DNA of 64,000 nucleotides from Chryseobacterium sp. PMSZPI (GTDB lineage Bacteria; Bacteroidota; Bacteroidia; Flavobacteriales; Weeksellaceae). The translations under genes and the position numbers were made by a program. The notes beneath the pieces are model-generated. The model saw only the letters and a program-made list of their open reading frames with translations. It was not told the DNA's origin and searched no databases. Positions 51,010 through 59,296 of the stretch are shown here, one piece after another (the first letter of the stretch is position 1; the number at the start of each line of letters is the position of its first letter). Location: the NCBI RefSeq assembly GCF_002835665.1, contig NZ_PIZV01000055.1, positions 44,456 to 108,455 of the forward strand, in the 5' to 3' direction.

Positions 51010-52748
51010 TGCAGTACAAATTGATTTACATATTTCTTACATTGGCCTCCGTAATTTCTTACGGACAGGTAAATCTTTCTATGGATGCTGATAAATCCGA
51101 ATATGGTGGTAAGGATATTGTAAATCTTACGATTGTTCTGGAACTTAACGGAAGTGATCTTGAACAACAAACAAAATTTCAATTACCGGACCTTTCGAAA
51201 TTCAATATTATAGGAAGTGGATCTTTTACCAATACTTTTATAGATCCTGCAACCAATACTCAGATCATTCAGAAAATATCCAGAATTGCCCTTGAACCAA
51301 AGAAAAAAGGGAAAATAAAGATTGGTTCCGTATTGGTTACCGTTAATAATAAAATTTATAAAACGGAACCTTTCGACGTATCTGTTAGAGATGTTATTGA
51401 GAAAAAATCTTTGGCCGGAAATACCTCTAATGAGATCTATCTGAATATGGAGATTGAGGATAAGGAGGTTTATCAGGATCAGCCGACTATTGCCGTTCTA
51501 AAAGTATACTCCAGAAACATGGATAATCTTAGGAAGGTGAAAAATATTCGTCTCCCACAACAGGATAATATCAATGTACATGCGATTAATTTTAATAAGT
51601 CTGAAATAGATCCGTCGGGATATGGTAATATGGCATCTCAGGTTTTGGCGATGTTTATGGTGTTTCCGAACGAAGCAGGCTATGTTGAGGTTCCATCAGT
51701 ATCAGCGTCTGTTAGTTCTTACTCAAATAAAAGTAAAATTGTTTCCAATAAAATAAAATTAAACGTTAAAAAGCTTCCGGAAGGAGCTCCTAATTGCTTC
51801 AAAAATGCCGTTGGAAACTTTAAAGTAAGTGTTTACAGTCCTGCCAAAGAAAATGCTGAGACACAAAAACCACTGAATGTTATTGTCAAGGTATCCGGGG
51901 AAGGAAACCTGCCGGATATGGAACTTCCAAAAATTGCATCATCTCCGGATTATGAAGTTTTTGCTCCTAAAATTACATCCAGAGTTTCACCGGGAACTAC
52001 AGGGATGAAGGGAGAAATTTTGGCTAACTATGTTGTGATTCCTAAGAAAACGGGAGTTATTTCTATAAAAACAGAAAAGTTTGCATTTTTTAACCCTGAA
52101 AAGAGCGAATATACGGACCTTGGCCAGAAGATGCTGTCGGTGGATGCTCTTTCCCATGAGGATGCTATGGAATCACGCTCTACGGTTGAAAAAGTGAACG
52201 AGTATACCAATAATCTTTTGGAAACGGTAAATACACCGGTTTTAAAGACAACTTCCTTTAAAGTAAAAGAAAAAAGTAAATTCCATTGGAATATTCTTCT
52301 CATTAATATTGCTATTCTTTTAGCCTTATTTGTTGCATATCTGATATTTAAGACTTGGCAAAAAAAGCGAACATTAGTTAGGGAAACTGTACCGTCTAAA
52401 TCATTAGGTTCTGTGGCAGAAACGGAAAAAGAACTTCGAAAAATGCTGAAAACGGATATTGATGATTATTTCAGTTACCTTGAAAATCTGAAAGATAACG
52501 GTGAGTATGAAAAGTTTTTTGCAACCTTGGAAGAGATGGATCAGGATGTAAGGAATGAGTATTCTCAAGGCTCTACTACGGAATTTAAAGCTTTTCTTGA
52601 TCGTTACAAAGGTTCTTCTGTTGCAGAAGAATATGGTACATTGCAGCAGAAAATACAAATAGAGAAATATGCACCTGTGAAATCTTCTGAAGGTTTAGAC
52701 GAACTTTTGAAAGCAATTGTTAATTTATATTCACAAATTAGCAAATAG
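51009..52748 (+). CDS. batD: BatD: oxygen-tolerance protein
   Basis: A 579-residue protein with a signal peptide (LIYIFLTLASVISYGQ), a large periplasmic region of repeated beta domains (VNLSMDADKSEYGGKDIVNL opens the first), one membrane helix near residue 430 (ILLINIAILLALFVAYLIF) and a cytoplasmic C-terminal helical part. This is the BatD family layout. It is translated from ATG at 51009, overlapping the batC stop as TGATG. It closes the operon; a new -7 box precedes the following marC gene. Confidence 0.88.
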   Translation: MQYKLIYIFLTLASVISYGQVNLSMDADKSEYGGKDIVNLTIVLELNGSDLEQQTKFQLPDLSKFNIIGSGSFTNTFIDPATNTQIIQKISRIALEPKKKGKIKIGSVLVTVNNKIYKTEPFDVSVRDVIEKKSLAGNTSNEIYLNMEIEDKEVYQDQPTIAVLKVYSRNMDNLRKVKNIRLPQQDNINVHAINFNKSEIDPSGYGNMASQVLAMFMVFPNEAGYVEVPSVSASVSSYSNKSKIVSNKIKLNVKKLPEGAPNCFKNAVGNFKVSVYSPAKENAETQKPLNVIVKVSGEGNLPDMELPKIASSPDYEVFAPKITSRVSPGTTGMKGEILANYVVIPKKTGVISIKTEKFAFFNPEKSEYTDLGQKMLSVDALSHEDAMESRSTVEKVNEYTNNLLETVNTPVLKTTSFKVKEKSKFHWNILLINIAILLALFVAYLIFKTWQKKRTLVRETVPSKSLGSVAETEKELRKMLKTDIDDYFSYLENLKDNGEYEKFFATLEEMDQDVRNEYSQGSTTEFKAFLDRYKGSSVAEEYGTLQQKIQIEKYAPVKSSEGLDELLKAIVNLYSQISK

Positions 52749-52762
52749 TCAGTTTATTTTCA

Positions 52763-52770
52763 TATTTTTG
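52763..52770 (+). promoter_or_regulatory. -7 box (TATTTTTG) of the marC-like gene
   Basis: TATTTTTG matches TAnnTTTG, 22 bases before the ATG at 52793. No TTG at -33. Confidence 0.42.
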
Positions 52771-52792
52771 CGAAATTTTTAATTACAAAGAG

Positions 52793-53395
52793 ATGGAAAT
52801 TTTTGATGGTTTCTCTTTTAAAGAGATTGTTACCAGTTTTATGGTTCTTTTTGCCGTTATCGACATCATCGGCTCAGTTCCTGTTATAGTAAGCCTTCAA
52901 CAGAAGTTTGGACAGATTGAAGCTGGTAAAGCGGCAATCACTGCGGGAGGAATCATGATTGTTTTTTTATTCGTAGGAAATAAAATCCTAAAGCTGATTG
53001 GAGTAGATGTTAACTCTTTCGCGATTGCCGGAGCTTTTGTGATTTTTGTCATTGCTTTAGAAATGATTCTGGGAATTGAAATCAATAAAACGACAGAAGC
53101 AAAAGCCGCATCTATTGTACCCATCGCATTTCCGCTGGTTGCAGGTGCCGGAACTTTAACAACTGCTTTATCTCTTAGAGCTGAATTCCACGATATTAAT
53201 ATTATTTGTGGAATTATTCTTAATACAATTTTCGTATATTTGGTGCTGAAATCTGCAAAATGGTTGGAGCGAAAAATAGGAGATGCTACTTTGATGATTC
53301 TCCAAAAAGTTTTCGGTATTATCCTTTTGGCAATTTCAATTAAATTATTCACCGCAAATTTTGCCCAATTGGTGCTGAATTATGTTAATTTTTAA
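52793..53395 (+). CDS. MarC-family integral membrane protein
   Basis: A 200-residue protein with six hydrophobic segments. FMVLFAVIDIIGSVPVIVSL near the N-terminus and IVPIAFPLVAGAGTLTTAL in the middle are MarC/UPF0056 signatures. MarC was once linked to multiple antibiotic resistance in E. coli, but that link was later withdrawn, and the activity is unknown. It is followed after 5 bases by a small membrane protein gene, with a shared terminator after both. Confidence 0.9.
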   Translation: MEIFDGFSFKEIVTSFMVLFAVIDIIGSVPVIVSLQQKFGQIEAGKAAITAGGIMIVFLFVGNKILKLIGVDVNSFAIAGAFVIFVIALEMILGIEINKTTEAKAASIVPIAFPLVAGAGTLTTALSLRAEFHDINIICGIILNTIFVYLVLKSAKWLERKIGDATLMILQKVFGIILLAISIKLFTANFAQLVLNYVNF

Positions 53396-53400
53396 AAATT

Positions 53401-53604
53401 ATGAAGAAGTTTTATAAAGTATTTTTAATACTGTTCATTGCATTTACAGCTATCAATCTTTATGCTATAGACTGGCAGCAGAAAGATATCTTATCAGATG
53501 AAGATAATCTGAAATTTGTATTTTCAGCAGCTGCGGGAGTCATTGGTCTTATCCTGCTTTTTGTAATGGATGCTTGGAGCAGAATCGGTGTAAAGCAACA
53601 ATAA
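53401..53604 (+). CDS. Small membrane protein, unknown
   Basis: A 67-residue protein with two hydrophobic helices (VFLILFIAFTAINLYAI and FVFSAAAGVIGLILLFVMDAW) joined by a short acidic loop (KDILSDEDN). It is co-transcribed with marC (5-base gap) and ends before a strong terminator. I do not recognise a family. Confidence 0.72.
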   Translation: MKKFYKVFLILFIAFTAINLYAIDWQQKDILSDEDNLKFVFSAAAGVIGLILLFVMDAWSRIGVKQQ

Positions 53605-53625
53605 ATAATTGAATATTTACATACA

Positions 53626-53662
53626 CAAAAAACCTCTTTCATATTGTGAAAGAGGTTTTTTG
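53626..53662. terminator. Bidirectional terminator
   Basis: CCTCTTTCA at 53633-53641 pairs with TGAAAGAGG at 53647-53655, with an A-run on the left and T-run on the right. It ends marC and its small partner. Confidence 0.9.
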
Positions 53663-53749
53663 TTTGATAAGTAGATTTTTATGTTATTTGCTTTATTAAA
53701 AACTGGTAAAGGCACTTTAAACAAAATAATTAAAAAGTAAAGACTCAAA

Positions 53750-54718
53750 TTAATTTGATATTACCAGATTCTTCAAAATAGCTTCAGATTTCAGCTCTGT
53801 TTCTATCCATTCTTTTTCAGGGGTACTTTGAGCAGTAATGCCACCTCCTACAAAAACATGAACAGAATCTTTATAAAGTCTGGCACATCTCAGATTGACG
53901 AAATACAAAATGCTTTCCTGAGTTTCAACTTTAATATAACCGGCATACAATTCACGAGGATATTTTTCATATCTCTGGATATTTTCTTTACAGAAATCTT
54001 TAGGAATGCCACAAACTGCCGGAGTGGGGTGCAGGTCCTGAATTAATCTATCCAGCATTTCCGGTTCTATATTGGTTTTAAAATCAGTACGCAGGTGCTT
54101 GATATTCCCGGAAACGTGATCATAGGTTTCCGATTGTTGTACAGTATCCGAATAATTCTTAAGAATATCCTGAATATAAGTGGTAACAGGTTTTTGTTCT
54201 TCAATTTCTTTTTCCGACCATTCTTCAGATACCGGAAGAGTCCCGGCTAAGGCCATGGTTTCAAATTCATGGGTAGATTTATTAAACTTTCCCAATACTT
54301 CCGAAAAAGCTCCCATCCAGGCATTCTGACCGTCATTAAAAATATACCTGAAGGCATTCGGATAAGTTGAACATACATTATTGAAACTTTCTTTGAGATC
54401 AATTTTATTAAAATCTTTGAAAATTTTCCTTCTGGAATAAACCAGTTTAGGTAGATTATTTTCCTTGATTACTTCAATAACATGATGAAGAGTAGAAACA
54501 TATTCATTCTTTGTTTCCACACTGAAATGGCTTTCATCTTTCAGAAGATCCATGTTCATCAAATCTATTTGTAGATTTTGTTCTGATGTTTCCAAAATAC
54601 TCCCTGTAAAATTAATCTGTTGTTGGTTATCAAAAGAATAAAAACTTACGGACTCTATGTTTTGATTTTGGTCTGTGGAATATAATTGTTCGTTATAAGG
54701 AAGTTTGAAGTAAATCAT
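53750..54718 (-). CDS. Isochorismate synthase (chorismate-binding family)
   Basis: A 322-residue enzyme of the MenF/EntC/TrpE superfamily that converts chorismate to isochorismate, the entry to menaquinone. Core motifs are KLVYSRRKIFKDF, NAFRYIFNDGQNAWMGAFSE (shown in part: GQNAWMGAFSE), ETMALAGTLP, HLRTDFKTNIEP, LHPTPAVCGIPKD, RELYAGYIK, and VFVGGGITAQSTPEKEW. The first ~50 residues are divergent and short relative to E. coli MenF. A consensus promoter lies upstream; Met at 54718 fits it, and an ATG 27 bases earlier is possible. The thioesterase gene 213 bases upstream on the same strand may act in the same pathway. Confidence 0.88.
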   Translation of the reverse strand: MIYFKLPYNEQLYSTDQNQNIESVSFYSFDNQQQINFTGSILETSEQNLQIDLMNMDLLKDESHFSVETKNEYVSTLHHVIEVIKENNLPKLVYSRRKIFKDFNKIDLKESFNNVCSTYPNAFRYIFNDGQNAWMGAFSEVLGKFNKSTHEFETMALAGTLPVSEEWSEKEIEEQKPVTTYIQDILKNYSDTVQQSETYDHVSGNIKHLRTDFKTNIEPEMLDRLIQDLHPTPAVCGIPKDFCKENIQRYEKYPRELYAGYIKVETQESILYFVNLRCARLYKDSVHVFVGGGITAQSTPEKEWIETELKSEAILKNLVISN

Positions 54719-54791
54719 TAGCTGTGGATGGATTTTGAAAATCACCGCTCGGAAATAGTATAGGAAATTCCCACGTTGATTTTCCTTCCGG

Positions 54792-54822
54792 CAAAGGTAT
54801 GACTAGTCTTAAAAATGTCAAA
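54792..54822 (-). promoter_or_regulatory. Consensus promoter of the isochorismate synthase gene (TTTG-N19-TACCTTTG)
   Basis: Minus strand: TTTG at 54819-54822, a spacer of exactly 19, and TACCTTTG at 54792-54799. A full match to the Bacteroidota consensus. Confidence 0.82.
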
Positions 54823-54887
54823 ATTTACAATGTCTTTTTTAAAATAAATTTTGAACGAATGGCCGGAATTAAATCTATAAAAATGAA

Positions 54888-54912
54888 AAGGCTCAATTTT
54901 TGAGCCTTGGAT
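54888..54912 (-). terminator. Terminator of the thioesterase gene
   Basis: AAGGCTCA at 54888-54895 pairs with TGAGCCTT at 54901-54908. On the minus strand a T-rich stretch follows. It lies 23 bases after the thioesterase stop. Confidence 0.78.
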
Positions 54913-54930
54913 TTATATTTTACTGTTTTA

Positions 54931-55359
54931 TTATCTATTGATAATGTTATTTGTCATCGTGGTATGATTGATAAGGATGCCTTTTTCATCTCGAATCTCA
55001 ATCTCAGAAACATGCATTGTTTTTCCTTTTCTGATAAAACGTGCGGTAGCGGTTACGATCCCGTCTTTTTTACTTCTTAAATGGTTTGAATTGATATTGG
55101 TTCCTACACCATAGTATTTTTCGCCGTCAATAAAAATATTAGACAGGCTTGAACCCAAGGTTTCTGCCAACACACAGCTAGCACCGCCGTGCATGATTCC
55201 AAAAGGTTGATGTGTTCTTGGTAATACCGGCATGGTAGCGGTAAGGGTTTCGTTTTCGAGATCAATATCGATAAATTTTATCTCAAGGGTTTTAGCGAGG
55301 GTTACATCACCCCAGTTATTGATAAATGCTAATATTTCTTCTTTTGTTTGACCTTTCAT
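54931..55359 (-). CDS. Hotdog-fold thioesterase, PaaI / DHNA-CoA thioesterase type
   Basis: A 142-residue single hotdog domain. QPFGIMHGGASCVLAETLGS holds the HGG loop (57-59) and the catalytic Glu66; TNINSNHLRSKKDGIVTATA and TMHVSEIEIRDEKGILI are typical of the PaaI group. In this family MenI hydrolyses 1,4-dihydroxy-2-naphthoyl-CoA. The neighbouring isochorismate synthase makes that assignment plausible, but general PaaI thioesterases look the same. It is 53 bases downstream of the PlsC-type gene and probably co-transcribed with it. Confidence 0.82.
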   Translation of the reverse strand: MKGQTKEEILAFINNWGDVTLAKTLEIKFIDIDLENETLTATMPVLPRTHQPFGIMHGGASCVLAETLGSSLSNIFIDGEKYYGVGTNINSNHLRSKKDGIVTATARFIRKGKTMHVSEIEIRDEKGILINHTTMTNNIINR

Positions 55360-55412
55360 TTTTATAATAGATAAGAGATGATTGATAAATGATGATTGGG
55401 GATTATTTTTTA

Positions 55413-55997
55413 TTATTCTCCTGTTCCCATAATATTAGGGTTCCAGTTAGCCGGAACTTTAGGAACAATATCATTTTTTACATAATAATCCTGAATCTCC
55501 TGCATAATTTCAGCAAAAGGAACCGAAGCTATTCTTTCGTAAGGAATTGTATACCCCAAGTAAACAATATTTCTTTTGAAATCACCTGCTGCTAATACAA
55601 TTGGAACTTTTGCGGCCAAAGCCATATGGTAAAAGCCTTTTCTCCATTTAGGAACCCAGCTTCTTGTACCTTCGGGAGTAATAACAAGGCTAAAGTCTTC
55701 TTTTGAAAATTGATTGGCAACGAAATTTACCAGGTCATTTTTCTGGCTTCTATCAATACCAATACCACCTAATCCTTTTACAATGCCTCCATACCAAGCT
55801 TTAGTATGAGCGTCTTTAATAATGATTTTTAATGGTTTTTGTAAAGACCAATAAGCAAAGTTTCCTAGAATGTATTCCATATTATGGGTATGTGGTGCCA
55901 CTACAAGGATACATCTGTTCAGAGTATTGACATCACCTTGCAGAACGACTTTCCATCCTAACAACTTTAACATTAATTTGCCTATCAGCTTTTTCAT
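55413..55997 (-). CDS. PlsC-type acyltransferase with variant HX4E motif
   Basis: A 194-residue 1-acylglycerol-3-phosphate acyltransferase-like protein with a short N-terminal amphipathic or membrane segment. The acyl-acceptor motif EGTRS is present in VITPEGTRSWVPKWRKGFY. The catalytic HX4D motif reads HTHNME (in VVAPHTHNMEYILGNF), so the conserved Asp is replaced by Glu. Charge-relay function may still be possible. The ATG at 55997 is chosen; a start seven codons upstream is less consistent with the hairpin just before it. Likely role is phospholipid or related lipid acylation. Confidence 0.82.
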   Translation of the reverse strand: MKKLIGKLMLKLLGWKVVLQGDVNTLNRCILVVAPHTHNMEYILGNFAYWSLQKPLKIIIKDAHTKAWYGGIVKGLGGIGIDRSQKNDLVNFVANQFSKEDFSLVITPEGTRSWVPKWRKGFYHMALAAKVPIVLAAGDFKRNIVYLGYTIPYERIASVPFAEIMQEIQDYYVKNDIVPKVPANWNPNIMGTGE

Positions 55998-56009
55998 AAA
56001 TTCTTGAAT

Positions 56010-56046
56010 TAAAAACAAAAAGTATAACCAATCTGGTTATACTTTT
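56010..56046 (-). terminator. Terminator after a 20-codon peptide gene
   Basis: AAAAGTATAACCA at 56018-56030 pairs perfectly over 13 bases with TGGTTATACTTTT at 56034-56046 across a 3-base loop. On the minus strand it is followed by TTTTTGTTTTT. The only frame it could terminate is the small gene at 56073-56135. Confidence 0.82.
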
Positions 56047-56072
56047 ACAAATATATTGAAATATTATCGCTC

Positions 56073-56135
56073 TTAAAACAAACCGTTAATTAAATCTACG
56101 ATTTTCATTACAAATTCTAGGGCAAATTGGATCAT
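56073..56135 (-). CDS. Possible 20-residue amphipathic peptide
   Basis: The minus-strand frame reads MIQFALEFVMKIVDLINGLF, a 20-residue peptide with hydrophobic residues spaced as in an amphipathic helix and one Lys against Glu and Asp. It ends 27 bases before a perfect 13-base-pair terminator, in a gap that otherwise separates two larger genes. That gives a transcription unit with no other content. Such peptides are seen among type I toxins and small membrane regulators, but no antitoxin RNA or exact -7 box is evident. It could be chance. Confidence 0.42.
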   Translation of the reverse strand: MIQFALEFVMKIVDLINGLF

Positions 56136-56312
56136 AACAATAGTGTTTTTGGTTGATTGGTTATTATGTTTTTTTATGTGCTACGAAATTAAAACTTTTT
56201 TTTTACATAGCGAACTAAATAATATAATTTTTTTCACTTTTCTGAGAGAAGAAGGGTGTGAGTTTCAAACGGTTGCCTTCCACTCACACCTTCTACCACT
56301 CTCTGAAGTTAA

Positions 56313-58028
56313 TTATTTAGTTTGTATGGATATTTCGTTTTTTCCGTCTTTGATTTTGATGTCTACATCTTTATTTATTTTCTTGATGTTGTCAGCCACA
56401 GAATCAATTACTTTCTTAGCCTGGTTATTAGGAACCTTTTTACCGTTGATAATGATACTGTCTTTATCATCAGAATTGTACTGAATGCTTGATCCATTTA
56501 CGGTAATTTTATTTTTTTCAATTCTGATGGCATCATGGTTATCATCATCCTGATCATTGTCATCAATACCGTCACCATTTAAATCTCCATCGAAGCTGAT
56601 TCCTGTTTTCTTTAATGGGATCACCACTGTATTTTGAGGTACTACCAGTTCATAATCTACTCTGTAATCTCTGAATCGGTGTTCATAAGGATATTTAAAA
56701 TAGTTTGGAAGTATTACTTTATTGTTTACAACCTCTACAGGAACAGTAAGCTGGATAGGGAAGTTGTATCCGTTTCCTTCTTTTTTGATGATCAGGTAAG
56801 GAGTTTTCACATCTGCCTTTCTGGTTACATCTACTGAGATATAATCTTCTTCATATACAAATCTTTTATCAGAATAGATATCATCATCGTAAGCCTTAAA
56901 GTTTTGTGGAATTGTTATTTGCTTCACATCCACATAAACTGTGTCTGAATTAGTATTGATGGATACATTTTCTATATCTTCTTTACTTCCTTTATAGATC
57001 AGATTCTTTTTAGCCATACTTATTCCAAAGTAAACTCCTAATCCGATAAGCAGCAGAAATAATCCACCCACTACCCATCCAAGATTTCTCAGTTTTGTTT
57101 TTGGAGAGAATATTTTAATACTTAATAAGCTGAAAAGGATAGCAGGAATTAAACTTCCTATAATCATGATGGCTGCCAGAACTTTGTCCAGACCATTATC
57201 ATCCATATAGAATCTGATCTGATTAGCTCCTGGGAAATCTGTATCCATTCCGAAAAGGCCAAATAGTACAAATACTCCTATAATACTCAATACAGCCATT
57301 AATACTGATAATCCTCCTATAATATATTTGAAAACATTCCAGATTCCGCTTCCTGCATTATTGATGTAAGGTTTGTTTTCGTTGTAGATTTCTCCGACTC
57401 TCTGAGTAGATTCGTTGGCAAACTGTACCAATTTATTAGACTCATTCTTAAGATTGTCGAAGTTCATAGGCTTTCCCTGCATCTTCAGGAAATCTGAAGC
57501 GGTTTGTGCTTTTGGGAGTACCAGCCAAAGGATCAGATAAAGCAGTAGAATTACTAATGCGCTTCCTGCTGCAGGAATCATCACTAAGAAAACAACTACC
57601 CAGATAATTCTCATAGCGGTAATATCCATTCCTACATAATGAGCTAAACCTGCACAAACACCTGCAATTTTTTGTTTTTCAGGGTCGCGGAATAATTGTT
57701 TTTTGTCTGTATAATTTCCGTTTGTATTGGTATTTTTACTTGTATTTTTTTCTGAAAAATAAGCTTCTTCCTGTTCTTCAATTTTCTCAGGAGTTCCAAT
57801 CTGTGCGATTACTTTTTCTACATCTGTATCGTTGATCACTTCGCGTTTTCCGAGAGAATCTCTGAAGATCTCCACCATTCTTATTTCTATGTCATGCATT
57901 ACTTCATCCGCTTCAGAAGCATCCAATGAACTTCTTAGTGCGTTCAGGTAATCGCTGAGCTTTATATATGCGTGTTCTTCTATTGTAAAAGAAAAACCTG
58001 CGAGTCCTATTGAGAGTGTCTTGTTCAT
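56313..58028 (-). CDS. PspC-domain membrane protein with HAAS-like N-terminus
   Basis: A 571-residue membrane protein. The first ~80 residues (HAYIKLSDYLNALRSSLDAS, HDIEIRMVEIFRD) resemble the HAAS signalling domain that accompanies PadR regulators. A PspC domain follows at about 108-175 (LFRDPEKQKIAGVCAGLAHY, then a long helix). Four or five further helices lie at ~235-350, and a C-terminal extracytoplasmic region (~365-571) is rich in Asp/Asn (DLNGDGIDDNDQDDDNHD). It is translated 11 bases after padR. By analogy it forms an envelope-stress module with PadR as repressor. The ATG at 58028 is chosen; upstream sequence in frame overlaps padR. Confidence 0.85.
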   Translation of the reverse strand: MNKTLSIGLAGFSFTIEEHAYIKLSDYLNALRSSLDASEADEVMHDIEIRMVEIFRDSLGKREVINDTDVEKVIAQIGTPEKIEEQEEAYFSEKNTSKNTNTNGNYTDKKQLFRDPEKQKIAGVCAGLAHYVGMDITAMRIIWVVVFLVMIPAAGSALVILLLYLILWLVLPKAQTASDFLKMQGKPMNFDNLKNESNKLVQFANESTQRVGEIYNENKPYINNAGSGIWNVFKYIIGGLSVLMAVLSIIGVFVLFGLFGMDTDFPGANQIRFYMDDNGLDKVLAAIMIIGSLIPAILFSLLSIKIFSPKTKLRNLGWVVGGLFLLLIGLGVYFGISMAKKNLIYKGSKEDIENVSINTNSDTVYVDVKQITIPQNFKAYDDDIYSDKRFVYEEDYISVDVTRKADVKTPYLIIKKEGNGYNFPIQLTVPVEVVNNKVILPNYFKYPYEHRFRDYRVDYELVVPQNTVVIPLKKTGISFDGDLNGDGIDDNDQDDDNHDAIRIEKNKITVNGSSIQYNSDDKDSIIINGKKVPNNQAKKVIDSVADNIKKINKDVDIKIKDGKNEISIQTK

Positions 58029-58039
58029 AGCTTTGTTTT

Positions 58040-58369
58040 TTAATATTGTTGAGTGATTTGGTTTACTGAGGCTGTTAGCTCGTTCCAAGTATTTTGAAGT
58101 TCATCCAGGAAAAGTTTTCCTTTTTCTGTGATCTGATAATATTTTCTGGGTGGTCCCCCGGTAGATTCTTCCCATCTGTAAGAGAGAAACTCTCCATTTT
58201 TAAGTCGAGTAAGAAGAGGGTAGAGGGTGCCTTCCACTACATCCAGTTTTCCTTTTTTTAGTTCATCGATAAGGTCGGAAACATACATTTCGCGATGATT
58301 GATGAGACTTAAAATACAGAATTCCAGAATTCCTTTTCGCATTTGCGCTTTGGTATTTTCAGTATTCAT
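58040..58369 (-). CDS. PadR-family transcriptional regulator
   Basis: A 109-residue winged-helix repressor. KGILEFCILSLINHREMYVSDL covers the first helices (written in part: ILEFCILSLINHREMY), VVEGTLYPLLTRLKNGEFLS the recognition helix and wing entry, and ESTGGPPRKYYQITEKGKLFL the wing, all standard for PadR. It is the first gene of a two-gene operon with the PspC protein. A promoter and an overlapping inverted repeat ~100 bases upstream suggest self-repression. The ligand or signal is unknown. Confidence 0.92.
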   Translation of the reverse strand: MNTENTKAQMRKGILEFCILSLINHREMYVSDLIDELKKGKLDVVEGTLYPLLTRLKNGEFLSYRWEESTGGPPRKYYQITEKGKLFLDELQNTWNELTASVNQITQQY

Positions 58370-58455
58370 CTTTGATAAGTTTTGTTAATTAGTTATAAGT
58401 ACTATTTTTTAGAAAAATGCCCCTAGCTAGTTGAGCCTATTCTAATTTTACATTA

Positions 58456-58490
58456 CAAAGATATATAATTAAAATGGTATTATGCAATAC
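58456..58490 (-). promoter_or_regulatory. padR promoter with overlapping inverted repeat
   Basis: Minus strand: -7 TATCTTTG at 58456-58463, with a TTG 21 bases upstream (58485-58487). GTATT at 58477-58481 and AATAC at 58486-58490 form an inverted repeat over the -33 element, a good place for PadR itself to bind. Sequence right of it up to 58647 is AT-rich with nothing recognisable. Confidence 0.6.
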
Positions 58491-58647
58491 AAAGTAGTGA
58501 AATTTTTAAAATAAAACATTTAATATATTGATAATCAATTATATAATTTTTATCTAAATTTTATTGAAAATGAATTTTAAATTAAAAATCTAAAAAAAAA
58601 TACATTTCAGGTCAAAAATTTGAAAAAAATGGAGAGATTGAATGGTG

Positions 58648-58883
58648 TTTAAAACAACATTAATCATTACTTATCACTTATATTTTGAGATCAGTGTTAT
58701 GATTCGTATTTTTGTTTGGGACTTTTATAAACAATTTGAACTCACCACCATTACCATGAAAATTTTGAATTACTGCAAATACCTATCTGTTTTTACACTA
58801 TTATTTGGACCTTTAAGTTTCGCACAACATCAGTTTGAAGTTAAGGATGCATCAAAAAATTATGATATCATTATTAGTGTTGA
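58648..58883 (+). repeat. 236-base direct repeat, left copy
   Basis: Matches 60882-61117 at a constant offset of 2234 with no gaps and only a few substitutions. It contains a promoter, leader, ATG, signal peptide and 42 codons of a gene that is complete only in the right copy. Confidence 0.92.
58684..58714 (+). promoter_or_regulatory. Consensus promoter in the left duplicate (TTTG-N19-TATTTTTG)
   Basis: TTTG at 58684-58687, a 19-base spacer and TATTTTTG at 58707-58714, unchanged from the right copy at 60918-60948. The truncated gene may therefore still be transcribed. Confidence 0.72.
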
Positions 58884-58947
58884 TATAGGGCTTAATACTG
58901 AATGTCTAAAACTAAACAACACTAAAAAAGCCAAAAAAAGCCGATAA
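58756..58947 (+). pseudogene. Truncated duplicate of the FG-GAP-like secreted protein gene
   Basis: The frame gives 63 residues. The first ~42, including signal peptide LSVFTLLFGPLSFAQ and HQFEVKDASKNYDIIISV, match the protein at 60990 with one substitution (Cys for Tyr). After the duplication end at 58883 the sequence becomes unrelated and ends in a Lys-rich tail (NNTKKAKKSR). It is a 5' gene fragment that could still make a short secreted peptide. The stretch 58948-59296 after it holds one end of an imperfect inverted repeat. Confidence 0.8.
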
Positions 58948-58965
58948 ATAAAAGGATTTTACCCA

Positions 58966-59054
58966 AAATGTCACTTTAGTAAGTTGTGAAACTGAATGTC
59001 ATTTGCTACCATTTTACTACCATTTAAACCTAATTTAAATACTATTTAAACATC
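58966..59054. repeat. Imperfect inverted repeat, left end
   Basis: The reverse complement of this block carries GTATTTAAA, GTTTAAATG, AAAATG and GACATTCAGTTTCA in the same order as 60751-60870 on the plus strand, where spacings differ. The two blocks bracket a 1.9 kb segment with the GLPGLI, small secreted and small membrane protein genes. Confidence 0.55.
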
Positions 59055-59284
59055 CTTATGTATATGATAGTAATGCCACATTTGGAAAACAAATAAGCTG
59101 GTTATTTGGTGATCTGATGCTTTATATTATGATTTATATTGAAGTAGTAAGCATCTTTGAAAACATGGAAGAAATCAGCTCTGAAAGCGATTTTGTAAAA
59201 TACTTTATTCATCCAGTAAGGCGTCTAATAACATTTTAGATTAAAAATTTGTTGAAGGAAGAGACTGAAAAGTAATATGATTTA

Positions 59285-59292
59285 TAATTTTG
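59285..59292 (+). promoter_or_regulatory. -7 box (TAATTTTG) before a small membrane protein gene
   Basis: TAATTTTG matches TAnnTTTG and ends 4 bases before the ATG at 59297, another near-leaderless arrangement. No -33 TTG at the usual distance. Confidence 0.42.
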
Positions 59293-59296
59293 CTCT

